From Candidatus Dojkabacteria bacterium (GTDB lineage Bacteria; Patescibacteriota; Dojkabacteria; SC72), in the NCBI GenBank assembly GCA_012511375.1, contig JAAZGF010000107.1, positions 1 through 12,105 of the forward strand: a stretch of DNA of 12,105 nt, in the 5' to 3' direction. Under the pieces are notes generated by a model. That model was not told where the DNA came from and searched no databases. It worked only from the letters and a program-made list of their open reading frames with translations. The translations under genes were made by a program, and so were the position numbers. Each line of letters starts with the position of its first letter. Within the stretch, counting starts at the first letter, position 1. Positions 1-7,480 of this stretch are shown piece after piece.

Positions 1-158
1 ATATTGAGATTGCTCTAATTACAGTATTCTTAATAGTAAAAATAGTAGGATATGGATATGCTGAAATATTAGCTAGCCACTTAATATGGTTGGTACTTCT
101 ATCAAAAGTTTCTTTAATAGCTTCTGAATGGTATTTAAATAAACTTAAAGAAATATAG
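1..158 (+). CDS. C-terminal end of an unidentified membrane protein (partial)
   Basis: An open frame runs from the window edge (first full codon at base 3) to a TAG at 156-158, giving 52 residues with no start inside the window. The visible part is hydrophobic, rich in Ile/Leu/Val, with about two likely membrane-spanning stretches (near residues 1-18 and 23-42), and ends in a short basic tail containing NKLKEI. The next gene begins one base after this stop, which is typical of genes sharing a transcript and suggests a functional or structural partnership with that membrane protein. The family cannot be recognised from so short a tail. That it is coding is inferred from the uninterrupted frame, the membrane-like composition and the tight junction. 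Confidence 0.6.
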   Translation, partial: IEIALITVFLIVKIVGYGYAEILASHLIWLVLLSKVSLIASEWYLNKLKEI

Positions 159-159
159 C

Positions 160-675
160 ATGGAGATATTTTTAGATCTATGGAACAATTGGACAACCTT
201 AGAAAAGATTTCTGGATTATCTTGCTTTTGTATAATCTTCATCTTACTTCCAATAGCTGTGAAAGTAATAACTAAAAACAAACCATTGAGTATTTTCTCC
301 ACCCTTTCTCTTCTATCAACTGCTCTTTTTACTCTCATTGGAATAGTAGCTCTTAGAATCGTCTTTGATTTAGAAATATCTCATATCTTTCTACTTACTC
401 CTCTTGTACTCCTTTTTGTTAATATATTAAATATAGGGACCTGTGTGGGCTATTACTCCATGCATTCAAAAAGAAAAGGCTTTAACTTAATTGAGTTAAA
501 AGAAGAATATCAAAAAGATTCTATTCAATTAACAATATTAATACTACTACTCTTCCTTAGCCTTTCCATATTTCTCACTTCAACATTTCTAGTATTTATA
601 ATATTCACAGGACTTCTTTCTTTGGGAATAATATGGTTTAACTACGCACTATTTTACTGGTTTGTTCTTAAATAA
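160..675 (+). CDS. Unidentified multi-pass membrane protein, 171 aa
   Basis: I do not recognise a family. The protein is strongly hydrophobic with about five predicted membrane helices, near residues 18-36, 44-68, 75-99, 122-140 and 141-168. Between helices 3 and 4 lies a charged loop (about residues 102-121, MHSKRKGF followed by a Lys/Glu-rich stretch). There is no clear cleavable signal peptide and no Cys/His cluster or nucleotide-binding motif. The ATG at 160 lies one base after the upstream stop, with only a weak purine run (AAAGAAA) before it. The stop at 673-675 is one base before the likely miaA ATG, so the three genes probably share a transcript. It could be a small integral membrane component of a transporter or envelope system, but the sequence does not say which. 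Confidence 0.75.
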   Translation: MEIFLDLWNNWTTLEKISGLSCFCIIFILLPIAVKVITKNKPLSIFSTLSLLSTALFTLIGIVALRIVFDLEISHIFLLTPLVLLFVNILNIGTCVGYYSMHSKRKGFNLIELKEEYQKDSIQLTILILLLFLSLSIFLTSTFLVFIIFTGLLSLGIIWFNYALFYWFVLK

Positions 676-676
676 T

Positions 677-1552
677 ATGGTTACATTTTCCAGACCAATT
701 ATTGTAATTGCAGGATCAACTGCTTCTGGTAAGTCTAATATTGCAATTAAATTAGCAAAAGATATCAATGGAGTAATTATCAATGCTGATTCTAGACAGA
801 TATACAAAGAACTTTCTATTGGAACAGCAAGACCCTCTCTTAAGGAAACAAATGAGGTTCCTCACTTTCTGTATGGGCACATCTCGGTAAAAGAAAACTA
901 TAGCATATACAAATATCAAAAAGATGTACAAAAAGTTTTAGAATCTCTTCTTGTAAATCAAACTCCTATCTTGGTAGGAGGTACAGGTTTGTATATTGAT
1001 TCCATCATATTTAACTACTCTTTAAAGAAAGAGGAAATAGATACAAAAAGAAGAAAACAGTTGAGTAACCTCTCAGTAAAAGAGCTAAAAGAACTTATTA
1101 ATCCTGATATATTAAATTCATTAAATGAAAGTGATAGAGATAACCCTATTCGATTGATTAGATTAATTGAAAAAGGCAAAAAAAATGAACAAAGAGGAAA
1201 AGAATTAACTCACAAATATTTTGTTCTTGATCTCCCAAGAGACGAATTAAACAAGAAGATAGAGGAAAGAGTTAAGAGAATGATAGAAGAAGGATTAGTT
1301 GAAGAAAACACAGAAATCAGAAAAGAGAACTTAGGAAAACACCTTGCTCTTAAAACAATTGGATATCAGGAATTTGATGAATATTTCAAAGGAAAGAAAT
1401 CATTAAAGGAAGTAGAGGAAGAAATCATTAAAAATACTTGTAAATATGCAAAAAGACAAAGAACATGGTTCAGAAAACATAAAGATGCACTATGGAGTAG
1501 TAATTACAACCTAATACTAGAGGAGTCTGTAAAACTCATTAAAACTTCATAA
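677..1552 (+). CDS. miaA: tRNA dimethylallyltransferase (isopentenyltransferase) MiaA
   Basis: Transfers a dimethylallyl group from DMAPP to N6 of adenosine 37 in tRNAs reading UNN codons, in the cytoplasm. The 291-residue product has the family features in order: P-loop GSTASGKS (13-20), the ADSRQIY segment with the conserved Asp (D38), GGTGLYI (101-107), DNPIRLIR (155-162), TIGYQEF (228-234) and the C-terminal KRQRTWFRK (259-267). Length is normal for bacterial MiaA (about 300). A TTG at 662 would extend it by five residues into the upstream gene; the ATG at 677, one base after the upstream stop, fits the family N-terminus better, though no Shine-Dalgarno is present. Its last 49 bases overlap the opposite-strand RNA ligase gene, so both C-termini are encoded by the same DNA. 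Confidence 0.96.
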   Translation: MVTFSRPIIVIAGSTASGKSNIAIKLAKDINGVIINADSRQIYKELSIGTARPSLKETNEVPHFLYGHISVKENYSIYKYQKDVQKVLESLLVNQTPILVGGTGLYIDSIIFNYSLKKEEIDTKRRKQLSNLSVKELKELINPDILNSLNESDRDNPIRLIRLIEKGKKNEQRGKELTHKYFVLDLPRDELNKKIEERVKRMIEEGLVEENTEIRKENLGKHLALKTIGYQEFDEYFKGKKSLKEVEEEIIKNTCKYAKRQRTWFRKHKDALWSSNYNLILEESVKLIKTS

Positions 1553-2079
1553 TTCCCCTCTATACTCTTTATCAACTTTATTTCATCTACAACAAACTCT
1601 ATATCCTCTACTGCCAAACCCTTAGATACTGTTTGCAAATCTCTACATATATTTGAATACTCTTGGTTAGTCAAATCTTTACTAACTCTACCTAAAGTTA
1701 AATGAGGAGTAAAATTCCCTTCATTCCTAGTTTTAAGAACTTGTTCTAGTTCTAAAAACAATTTTCTCATCTCATCTCCTCCTTCTAGTAAATCAAGATA
1801 TATTAATTCTTTGTACCTTCTAGATATTCCTAATTTAACCGTATTAAATTTAATTTTAAACTTTCTCAACAGGAAATTATTTAATCTATACTTAAAGTAT
1901 AGTTTTTTGTAAAAAGGAAGCTTCTCCCCAAAATAGATGAGGGATATATGAAAATTTTCTACCTTACTCCATCTAACGGGGATACCAAAACCTTCAAACA
2001 CTGGAACCATTTTATCAGTAACTACCTGTATTTTATCTGATGCCTCTTTAGTAGGAAATATTCCCAAGAAAAAACTCAT
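1504..2079 (-). CDS. thpR: RNA 2',3'-cyclic phosphodiesterase / 2'-5' RNA ligase family (ThpR)
   Basis: A 191-residue member of the 2H phosphoesterase superfamily. The two catalytic HxS/T motifs are visible: HIS in FHISLIYFG (H44, S46) and HLT in PHLTLGRV (H126, T128), spaced as in bacterial LigT/ThpR. Family members open 2',3'-cyclic phosphates and can join or split 2'-5' linkages at tRNA half-molecule ends; the cellular role is unsettled. Length is typical (about 175-195). The ATG lies 5 bases from the last base of serS (4-base gap) on the same strand, so it is probably co-transcribed with serS. Its last 15 or so codons overlap the miaA 3' end in antisense. N-terminus FFLGIFPTKEA is typical of the family (usually FxAIxLP). 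Confidence 0.9.
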   Translation of the reverse strand: MSFFLGIFPTKEASDKIQVVTDKMVPVFEGFGIPVRWSKVENFHISLIYFGEKLPFYKKLYFKYRLNNFLLRKFKIKFNTVKLGISRRYKELIYLDLLEGGDEMRKLFLELEQVLKTRNEGNFTPHLTLGRVSKDLTNQEYSNICRDLQTVSKGLAVEDIEFVVDEIKLIKSIEGNYEVLMSFTDSSSIRL

Positions 2080-2083
2080 TTCT

Positions 2084-3352
2084 CTATTTCGTTATCTTAT
2101 CTACTCCTATATATTTTCTTAAAATCTCAGGAACTAATATACTTCCATCTTCTTGCTGATATGTTTCAAGTAAAGCAACCATCAACCTGCTAGTAGCAAG
2201 ACCTGAAGCATTTAAAGTATGGAGATATTTAAGCTTAGATCCATCTTTAGGTTTGTATCTCATATTCCCTCTTCTGGCTTGATACTCTCTTACATTAGAA
2301 GCTGAACTCACTTCATAGTATTGCTGTATGGAAGGAAGATATACTTCAATATCGTATGTTTTAGCTGCTCCTGCTGCACAATCTCCTGCCGCTAACTTAA
2401 CAGTTCTGTAATGTAAACCTAAGCCTTCTACTAGAACTTCAGCTCTCTTTACAAGTTCCTCCAATACTGTAGCTGAATCCTCTTCCTTTACAAACTGATA
2501 TATCTCTACCTTGTTAAATTGATGCATTCTAATCAACCCCTTTTCATTTGCTCTGTAACTCCCTGCTTCCTTTCTGTAACAAGGGGTATATGCAAAAAAT
2601 TTCTTTGGCAACTCTTCTTCATCCAACACTTCATCTCTGTAAATATTTGTTAATACTGTCTCTGCAGTTGGTATTAAACACATTCCATCTTTCGTCCAGT
2701 ACACATCATCCTCAAACTTAGGTAATTGCCCTGCTGTATATGCGGATTCTCTTGTAACAAGATTGGGAGGAATTATCATCTGGTATCCTTCCTGTACATG
2801 ATACTCTACAAAATAGTTGATTAATGCCCACTCTAATCTAGCTCCTAAGCCTTTGTATATACTGAAATTATTCCCTGAAATTTTAGTAGCTCTTTGAAAA
2901 TCTAGTATATCCAAATCAGTTCCTAGTTGAACATGATCCTTAATTTCAAATCCATATTCTGGCTTTTGTCCAAATTCTTTTACTACTTCATTCTTTTCCT
3001 TTCCTCCTGCGACCACGTCCTCATCTGGGATATTAGGAAGTACTTCTAGTTTAGCTCTTAATTCTTGTTCTGTACTTTTCAATTTCTGTTCTACCTCTTT
3101 AATCTCTTGTGCCTTTTCTTTTAAACTCTCCAGAAGTTTCGTATATTCCACTTCCCCTTTATCCATACTAGCCATTCTGTCATTAAATTCTTTCTGTCCA
3201 GCCCTTTTGGTATCATACTCTGTTTGTAAATCCTTTTTTCTCTCATACAGATCTACTATTTCATCTAGATTGAACTCCTTGGAAGAAAGTCTCTTTAACA
3301 ATCCCTTTTCTACATTATCCTTGTCCTCTACAATCCTTTTTACATCTATCAT
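2084..3352 (-). CDS. serS: Seryl-tRNA synthetase
   Basis: Class II synthetase charging tRNA-Ser (and tRNA-Sec if present). The 422 residues match the usual 420-430. The N-terminal long antiparallel coiled coil (about 30-105, rich in Lys/Glu) that grips the tRNA-Ser variable arm is evident. Then come motif 1 (GLGARLEWALINYF, 168-181), the TAE serine-pocket loop (229-231), motif 2 (CYRKEAGS, 258-265, followed by GLIRMHQFNKVE), the SSASNVREYQARR segment (349-361) and motif 3 (ASGLATSRLMVALLE, 382-396, Arg at 389), followed by DGSILVPEIL. The motif 2 loop reads SYRANEKG instead of the common SAGRDTRG, a modest deviation. It starts at the ATG 27 nt downstream of the predicted transcription start and leads a two-gene unit with thpR. 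Confidence 0.97.
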   Translation of the reverse strand: MIDVKRIVEDKDNVEKGLLKRLSSKEFNLDEIVDLYERKKDLQTEYDTKRAGQKEFNDRMASMDKGEVEYTKLLESLKEKAQEIKEVEQKLKSTEQELRAKLEVLPNIPDEDVVAGGKEKNEVVKEFGQKPEYGFEIKDHVQLGTDLDILDFQRATKISGNNFSIYKGLGARLEWALINYFVEYHVQEGYQMIIPPNLVTRESAYTAGQLPKFEDDVYWTKDGMCLIPTAETVLTNIYRDEVLDEEELPKKFFAYTPCYRKEAGSYRANEKGLIRMHQFNKVEIYQFVKEEDSATVLEELVKRAEVLVEGLGLHYRTVKLAAGDCAAGAAKTYDIEVYLPSIQQYYEVSSASNVREYQARRGNMRYKPKDGSKLKYLHTLNASGLATSRLMVALLETYQQEDGSILVPEILRKYIGVDKITK

Positions 3353-3385
3353 ATTAACGACTCTTTAATTTATACAAATTATTGT

Positions 3386-3414
3386 ATTATATTCTGCATT
3401 CTTGGTATTATCAA
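3386..3414 (-). promoter_or_regulatory. serS promoter (sigma70-type)
   Basis: On the minus strand, TTGATA (3409-3414), a 17-bp spacer and a perfect TATAAT (3386-3391) form a near-consensus promoter. The predicted start is about 3379, giving a 27-nt leader before the serS ATG. It lies in the 65-bp divergent gap and overlaps the proposed promoter of the opposite DHH gene, so the two may compete for RNA polymerase. Confidence 0.75.
3403..3411 (+). promoter_or_regulatory. Extended -10 of the DHH phosphoesterase gene (predicted leaderless)
   Basis: TGGTATTAT reads as an extended -10 (TGn plus TATTAT, 3406-3411) ending 6 bp before the ATG at 3418, which predicts transcription from the A of the start codon. 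A weak -35 (TTGTAT, 3382-3387) lies 18 bp upstream. A second TATTAT at 3385-3390 could instead give a leader of about 21 nt. No Shine-Dalgarno is present with either. Confidence 0.45.
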
Positions 3415-3417
3415 GCA

Positions 3418-4431
3418 ATGCAAAAAGAAGAACGATTATTAAAAAAAGAAATACAAAAAGCTAAAAACATATTAATCCTATCACACAAAGGACCTGATTT
3501 AGATGCATTCTGTAGCATGATGATAGTAGAAAGAGGTTTAAGTGAAATATTTCCTAACAAAAATATTGTTGTAAAAGCTAGGCAGTATCCTAATATTAAA
3601 TTACCTCATATGAAAAGGATACAGATTGTGAAAGAGGAGGAAAAGATAGAACCAGAGAATGAAGATTTGATTATTGTTACAGATGCTGGAGAGTGGAGAC
3701 TTTGCCTAGAGAATGAGGATACTATTGAAAACACTTTAGTTCCTGTATTTTTCATAGATCATCACAAAACAGATATTCCCCCTTCACCTAACACTCATAC
3801 CGTAAATGAGATGAGAAGTTCTGCTACAGAACAAGCTTATGTAACCTTAAAGAAATTGTTTGGTAAAAAATTTAAGGTAGACGAAGATATAGCGACACTG
3901 GTGCAGTATGGAATTCTTTCAGATACTGGAAGATTTATGTTTGATCTCACTACACCAGATACTTTACGTATCTTTGCTGAGGTAATGGAGATATACAGAG
4001 TTGATATTGAAGAGTTTGAATACAAAAGTAAGAAATTTCCAAGAGAGGCCAATAGTGTAATTATTGAGTACTTAAAGACTTTAACAATAGTGGGTGATGC
4101 ATCATACATGTATATCTCAAAAGAGATAATTCAAGAGAAAGGATTTCAGAGACAGGAGGTAAATGAAGCCTTTGCTTTTCTAAAAGACAAATACCTAAGA
4201 TACATACAGGGAGTACACTGGGGCTTTATAGTAAAGCCTATGTTTAGTGATGATGAGAAATGGTCTGTATCGTTCAGAAGTACAAAAGGTTATCAGGATG
4301 TAGAAGTAATAGCTAAGAAGTTAAATGGAGGTGGACATAAATACTCGGCAGCCACGAAAATTCCTGCAGGTAATGTACAGGAGGTTTTAGATTGTGTATT
4401 AACAGCAATTAATGAAGTTGTTCCTTCTTAA
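3418..4431 (+). CDS. DHH/DHHA1 family phosphoesterase (NrnA-like oligoribonuclease / c-di-NMP hydrolase)
   Basis: A 337-residue DHH superfamily protein. Metal-binding motifs are in order: SHKGPDLDAFCS (22-33, with H23, D27, D29), VTDAGE (88-92, D89), the DHH triad (114-116) and GILSDTGRF (165-173, D169). The C-terminal DHHA1 substrate-binding domain ends in GGGHKYSAA (304-312). Relatives (NrnA, GdpP C-domain, RecJ-like) hydrolyse nanoRNAs, pAp or c-di-AMP intermediates with Mn2+. The common G between the two Asp of motif I is Leu here (PDLD), but metal ligands remain. An in-frame upstream TTG at 3382 would add 12 residues, but the ATG at 3418 is preferred because the promoters lie within that extension. 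It is divergent from serS, and its last 23 bases overlap the convergent gene. No regulatory domain (PAS, GGDEF) is attached, so it is likely the stand-alone degradative type. Confidence 0.88.
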   Translation: MQKEERLLKKEIQKAKNILILSHKGPDLDAFCSMMIVERGLSEIFPNKNIVVKARQYPNIKLPHMKRIQIVKEEEKIEPENEDLIIVTDAGEWRLCLENEDTIENTLVPVFFIDHHKTDIPPSPNTHTVNEMRSSATEQAYVTLKKLFGKKFKVDEDIATLVQYGILSDTGRFMFDLTTPDTLRIFAEVMEIYRVDIEEFEYKSKKFPREANSVIIEYLKTLTIVGDASYMYISKEIIQEKGFQRQEVNEAFAFLKDKYLRYIQGVHWGFIVKPMFSDDEKWSVSFRSTKGYQDVEVIAKKLNGGGHKYSAATKIPAGNVQEVLDCVLTAINEVVPS

Positions 4432-4798
4432 CATTCTCTTTCTTCTCAGCATACTCTTTTTCTAACTCTTTTACTTTCCACATAAAGATTCTGCTCTTGT
4501 CCTTGGCATTTGGATAATCTGTTGTAAATCTTAAAGCTGTTTCCAGAATTGCTCGAGGTTTCTCTTTTGCCCACTTAATATACATTGTTGTTCTTTTTCT
4601 ATCTCCTAACTGGGACGACAGTCTAAGTCCATAGACTTGATACTCTTTGGATATGTATTTATATTTATCTCCAAAAATCTTTTTAGGATTTGTCTCTAAC
4701 TTATCTATATCAAAAAGCTGTTCCTGCTCAAAAGGTTTCTTTTTTTTAAGCTCTCTCTCTTTTTTAATATCTTTAAGGATATCTTTTACAGAATCCAT
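4409..4798 (-). CDS. Unidentified small lysine-rich protein, 129 aa
   Basis: I do not recognise the family. The first 25 residues are highly charged and lysine-rich (with ELKKKKPF), followed by a more structured middle (about residues 40-115) containing YKYISKEYQVYGLRLSSQLGD, split here as YKYISKEYQ and VYGLRLSSQLGD, and TMYIKWAKEKPRAILETAL. The C-terminus is again Lys/Glu rich (KELEKEYAEKKENVKKEQLH in part) and may be a short coiled coil. No membrane segment or signal peptide is seen. It lies 27 bp downstream of the ParB-like gene on the same strand and has its own -10-like element, so it could be transcribed alone or with parB. The basic charge suggests nucleic acid binding, but that is only inference. 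Its 3' end overlaps the DHH gene by 23 bases. That it is real is supported by position, charge pattern and complete absence of a better frame. Confidence 0.7.
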   Translation of the reverse strand: MDSVKDILKDIKKERELKKKKPFEQEQLFDIDKLETNPKKIFGDKYKYISKEYQVYGLRLSSQLGDRKRTTMYIKWAKEKPRAILETALRFTTDYPNAKDKSRIFMWKVKELEKEYAEKKENVKKEQLH

Positions 4799-4804
4799 GT
4801 ATAA

Positions 4805-4813
4805 ATATTATCA
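4805..4813 (-). promoter_or_regulatory. Extended -10 for the 129-aa gene (predicted leaderless)
   Basis: On the minus strand TGATAATAT (TGn plus TAATAT, 4805-4810) ends exactly 6 bp before the ATG at 4798, placing the predicted start on the A of the start codon. No clear -35 hexamer and no Shine-Dalgarno are present. It lies in the 27-bp gap after parB. Confidence 0.4.
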
Positions 4814-4825
4814 AAATATTCACTA

Positions 4826-5827
4826 TTACTCGAATTTTACACCTAGCTGTTCTAGTTCAGCATAGAACTGTTCGCGAGCCAATCCTGTCTCTTCAACGGC
4901 ATTTACGATGGCTTTTGTAAACTTTACTTTTGCTGGATCATCTAGCATTGATACTGTCTTAAACATCCTATCAAACCAACCGATAGCTGCCCTACCTTCT
5001 CTGGATGATTGATCCCTTATTGCAATTATATGTCCATTTGTTTTAATTTCCTTCCATACCTCATCTCCAAAAAGAGGACCAGCCAAATTCTTTTCATTTG
5101 CTTTCCGTTTTAGATATGTTTCTGCTTGTTTAGTTGAATACTTTTTAGAGATTAAAAATACTGCTGTTCTTACCTGTTCAGAATAGTAATCTTCTCCACT
5201 AGTAGAATCTTCTTTTTTGTCTAGCTTAGTCAGAAGAAGAGCTGTAGAGTATGGGAGTACTCCTCCACTTACCATCTCTTGGACTTTTGGAGATAATCCT
5301 TCAACATACTTTATTGAATCACTAACCTTTTTAGGAGACCTTCCCATTCTCCTTGCTAACCATGCAATTGTGATGTTCTCCTTCCCATATATTTCTTTAC
5401 TGCTTTGCCAAAAAGAATGGATTATTTTAGCATCCTGCTCAGGTGTCATTTTGTTCTGTAAATTTTCAGACATTTGAATTGAGAGAATTTCTTCATTACT
5501 TAATTCTCTATCTGCTATTCTTATGATAATCTTTCGAAGGAAGCCTGAATCACAGAGATGTTTTATAGCATAATATCTGTGTTGTCCTGCTATTACTCTA
5601 ACGAATTTTTCTCCTTCTATCTCAACAATATCACCAATGCAAGGCTGCAATTGTCCAATCTCATTTATACTCATTGCCAACTCCATCATTGGCTCTGTCT
5701 CTATCTCTCTAATATTATTTGCAAGGATAACATTGTATGGGTCAACTTCTACCCAATTCCACACAACCTCTTTGATTCCATTTTCAATTAAATCCTTGTC
5801 TTCCAAGGATGAAGCTTCCCCAACCAT
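4826..5827 (-). CDS. ParB/Spo0J-like DNA-binding protein (solo, no ParA nearby)
   Basis: A 333-residue protein with the ParB N-terminal fold and central HTH. Seen in order: a LANNIRE segment (35-41, equivalent to the usual NPxxPR box), LAMSINEIGQLQP (50-62, usual LA.SI...G..QP), the nucleotide-pocket box AGQHRYYAI (80-88), SENLQNKMTPEQDA (120-133, usual ENLQR.DL.P.E.A), a helix-turn-helix (about 153-172, ITIAWLARRMGRSPKKVSDS) and SGGVLPYSTALLL (187-199). Spo0J-type ParB proteins bind parS, use CTP to load on DNA and segregate chromosomes with ParA. Here the usual GERR box reads GQHR, retaining only the second Arg, and no parA is adjacent, so a partition role is not assured; a plasmid-type or transcriptional regulator-like ParB is an alternative. 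The C-terminal 100 residues are not recognisable. The gene follows lysS by 54 bp and has its own promoter. Confidence 0.85.
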   Translation of the reverse strand: MVGEASSLEDKDLIENGIKEVVWNWVEVDPYNVILANNIREIETEPMMELAMSINEIGQLQPCIGDIVEIEGEKFVRVIAGQHRYYAIKHLCDSGFLRKIIIRIADRELSNEEILSIQMSENLQNKMTPEQDAKIIHSFWQSSKEIYGKENITIAWLARRMGRSPKKVSDSIKYVEGLSPKVQEMVSGGVLPYSTALLLTKLDKKEDSTSGEDYYSEQVRTAVFLISKKYSTKQAETYLKRKANEKNLAGPLFGDEVWKEIKTNGHIIAIRDQSSREGRAAIGWFDRMFKTVSMLDDPAKVKFTKAIVNAVEETGLAREQFYAELEQLGVKFE

Positions 5828-5833
5828 GTGGCT

Positions 5834-5863
5834 ATCTTATAACAAGAGATTATGAGTAGTCAA
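5834..5863 (-). promoter_or_regulatory. parB promoter (predicted leaderless or 2-nt leader)
   Basis: On the minus strand, TTGACT (5858-5863) precedes either TATAAG (5836-5841, 16-bp spacer) or TAAGAT (5834-5839, 18-bp spacer). The TAAGAT choice ends 6 bp before the ATG at 5827 and predicts a leaderless mRNA; the TATAAG choice gives a 2-nt leader. There is no room for a Shine-Dalgarno in either case. Confidence 0.6.
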
Positions 5864-5881
5864 AAGAGTAATGTTTTTGCT

Positions 5882-7426
5882 TTACTTAGGTTGTTTTTTC
5901 TTCTCTGTTTTCCCAAAATCAATCCTATCTCCATAAATCCTTTTTGTAGTTCTATCTATTTCATATCTCATCTGAGGAAAAAAGGTCCCCTCTCTTGCTG
6001 TTACATCTTCCATAAACCAGAATAATCTTTCACTATGAGCATATCCACTTGTAGGAGGCATTCCATATTCCAACATTTCTACAAAATCTATATCTAACAT
6101 ATGAGCCTCTTCGTCTCCCTCGTCTCTTAAAGCCTGTTGTTCTAAAAATCTATCTAGTTGATCTAAAGGATTATTTATCTCAGAGTAACCATTCCCTAAT
6201 TCGCTCCCTGCTATTATTATTTGAAACCTTTCTGTTAACTCATCATCACCTTCATGTGCTTTTGCTAATGGAGAAATAAATTTGGGTTGATTAATTAGAA
6301 ATGCTGGACCTGATATCTCTGCTCTAGCTATTTTCCAGAGGTTATCTATCAACCTGTTTCTATTAGTTGCACCATCTAATTCTATATTATTCTGCTCTAC
6401 GACCTTTAATATTTTCTCATCACTATCCTTAAAGATATCTACGTCAAACCTTTCCTTTATTAAACTTGTATAGTCTAACTCTTTCCACTCATCTGTTAAA
6501 TCAAATGTATGACCTCTTGTTGTAAATTTTGTTTTGCCATAAAGTTCATTCGCTATATACAGGAACATTTCTCTTACTAATTCCATGTTATCTCTAAAAT
6601 CTGCATATGCCCAATACCATTCAAACTGATAATACTCTTGTAAATGCTCATCATCTATTCCCTCGTTTCTAAAATTAGGACCAAGAACAAAAATCTTTTC
6701 ATATCCTGCTCCTACCAATCTCTTCTGATACAGTTCTGTTGAAATCCTTAAGTAAAAATCTTGATTAAGAGCATTGTGATGCGTAACAAAAGGAGCGGCA
6801 TCTGCACCTCCTGTAACATATTCTAGAATAGGGACCTCTACTTCCATGAAGCCTTTCTCTTGCATAAACGCTCTTTGTATTTCCCAGAATTTAGATTTTC
6901 TTTCAAACATCTCAAACGTATTCCTATTGATTATTAAATCTAAATATCTTCTTCTAAACTGTTGTTCTTTGTTCTTTAATTTTCTAGGGATAGGTCTTAA
7001 AGCTTTAGCAAGTAATTTAATGTTTTTCGCCACTATTGATATCTGTCCTGTTTTACTTTTACCAATAGCTCCTTTTACTTCTATAAAATCTGCTAAATCT
7101 AAAAGAGATAGATGCTCTGAACCAAGGTATCCATTTTTCAAATCTTCCTCTATTTCATTACTCTTAATCATTACCTGAATATCTCCTCCCTGATCTCTGA
7201 TGTCTGCGAATATTAACTTCCCATGCTCTCTCCAAGATATTATTCTTCCTGTTAGCGTAACTACTTTTCCTTCAAACTTTTTAAAGTTTTCTAAAATCTT
7301 GTTATTAGAATACTCTTTGTTTGAATGTGCAGGATATGGGTTAATTCCTAATTTCCTTAATTCTTTTAGTTTTTCTATTCTTACTTCTCTTTGACCAATG
7401 AGATCACTTTTAAGATTCTCTTGCAT
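5882..7426 (-). CDS. lysS: Lysyl-tRNA synthetase, class II
   Basis: Charges tRNA-Lys. The 514 residues (family about 490-510) carry an N-terminal OB-fold anticodon-binding domain (about 54-140), a motif 1 region (GFMEVEVPILEYVTGGADA, 192-210), the lysine/ATP-pocket stretch LRISTELYQKRL (226-237), motif 2 FRNEGIDDEHLQEYYQFEWY (252-271; R253) and ELGNGYSEINNP (409-420). Motif 3 is unusual: PPTSGYAHSERLF (457-469) replaces the common PPTxGLGIGIDR pattern with one residue fewer and SER for IDR; the essential Arg (R467) is kept, and FFPQMR follows. I recall similar SERLF forms in CPR LysRS, which I could not check. The start ATG follows an A/G-rich leader (AAAAGAAAGA). It is divergent from the RNHCP gene. 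Confidence 0.95.
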   Translation of the reverse strand: MQENLKSDLIGQREVRIEKLKELRKLGINPYPAHSNKEYSNNKILENFKKFEGKVVTLTGRIISWREHGKLIFADIRDQGGDIQVMIKSNEIEEDLKNGYLGSEHLSLLDLADFIEVKGAIGKSKTGQISIVAKNIKLLAKALRPIPRKLKNKEQQFRRRYLDLIINRNTFEMFERKSKFWEIQRAFMQEKGFMEVEVPILEYVTGGADAAPFVTHHNALNQDFYLRISTELYQKRLVGAGYEKIFVLGPNFRNEGIDDEHLQEYYQFEWYWAYADFRDNMELVREMFLYIANELYGKTKFTTRGHTFDLTDEWKELDYTSLIKERFDVDIFKDSDEKILKVVEQNNIELDGATNRNRLIDNLWKIARAEISGPAFLINQPKFISPLAKAHEGDDELTERFQIIIAGSELGNGYSEINNPLDQLDRFLEQQALRDEGDEEAHMLDIDFVEMLEYGMPPTSGYAHSERLFWFMEDVTAREGTFFPQMRYEIDRTTKRIYGDRIDFGKTEKKKQPK

Positions 7427-7454
7427 TCTTTCTTTTAATCAATTAATTAGCTCC

Positions 7455-7463
7455 ATTATATCA
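7455..7463 (-). promoter_or_regulatory. lysS extended -10 promoter
   Basis: Minus-strand TGATATAAT is a consensus extended -10 (TATAAT at 7455-7460, TGA at 7461-7463). The predicted start is about 7448, with a 22-nt leader ending in a purine run that may serve as a weak ribosome site. The -35 region (CAATTC near 7478-7483) is poor, consistent with an extended -10 promoter, and abuts the -35 of the opposite gene. Confidence 0.6.
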
Positions 7464-7472
7464 TATGATATA
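7457..7472. repeat. 16-bp perfect palindrome in the lysS/RNHCP divergent gap
   Basis: TATATCATATGATATA is perfectly self-complementary and covers most of the lysS extended -10, a position where a dimeric repressor could block lysS. It is AT-rich, so chance or a simple structural role is possible; no second copy was noticed in the window. Confidence 0.4.
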
Positions 7473-7480
7473 TGTAAGAA

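Noticed and set aside
3837..4109. 90-codon minus-strand open frame inside the DHH gene
   Set aside because: It lies wholly antisense to well-supported DHHA1/DHH coding sequence and shows no family features.
5558..5855. Two plus-strand open frames (5558-5791, 5637-5855) opposite parB
   Set aside because: Both are antisense to conserved ParB motifs, with Cys/Ser/Ile-rich compositions typical of shadow frames.
6846..7394. Plus-strand open frames (6846-7178, 7200-7394) opposite lysS
   Set aside because: They are antisense to the OB-fold and motif 1 regions of LysRS and have no recognisable features of their own.
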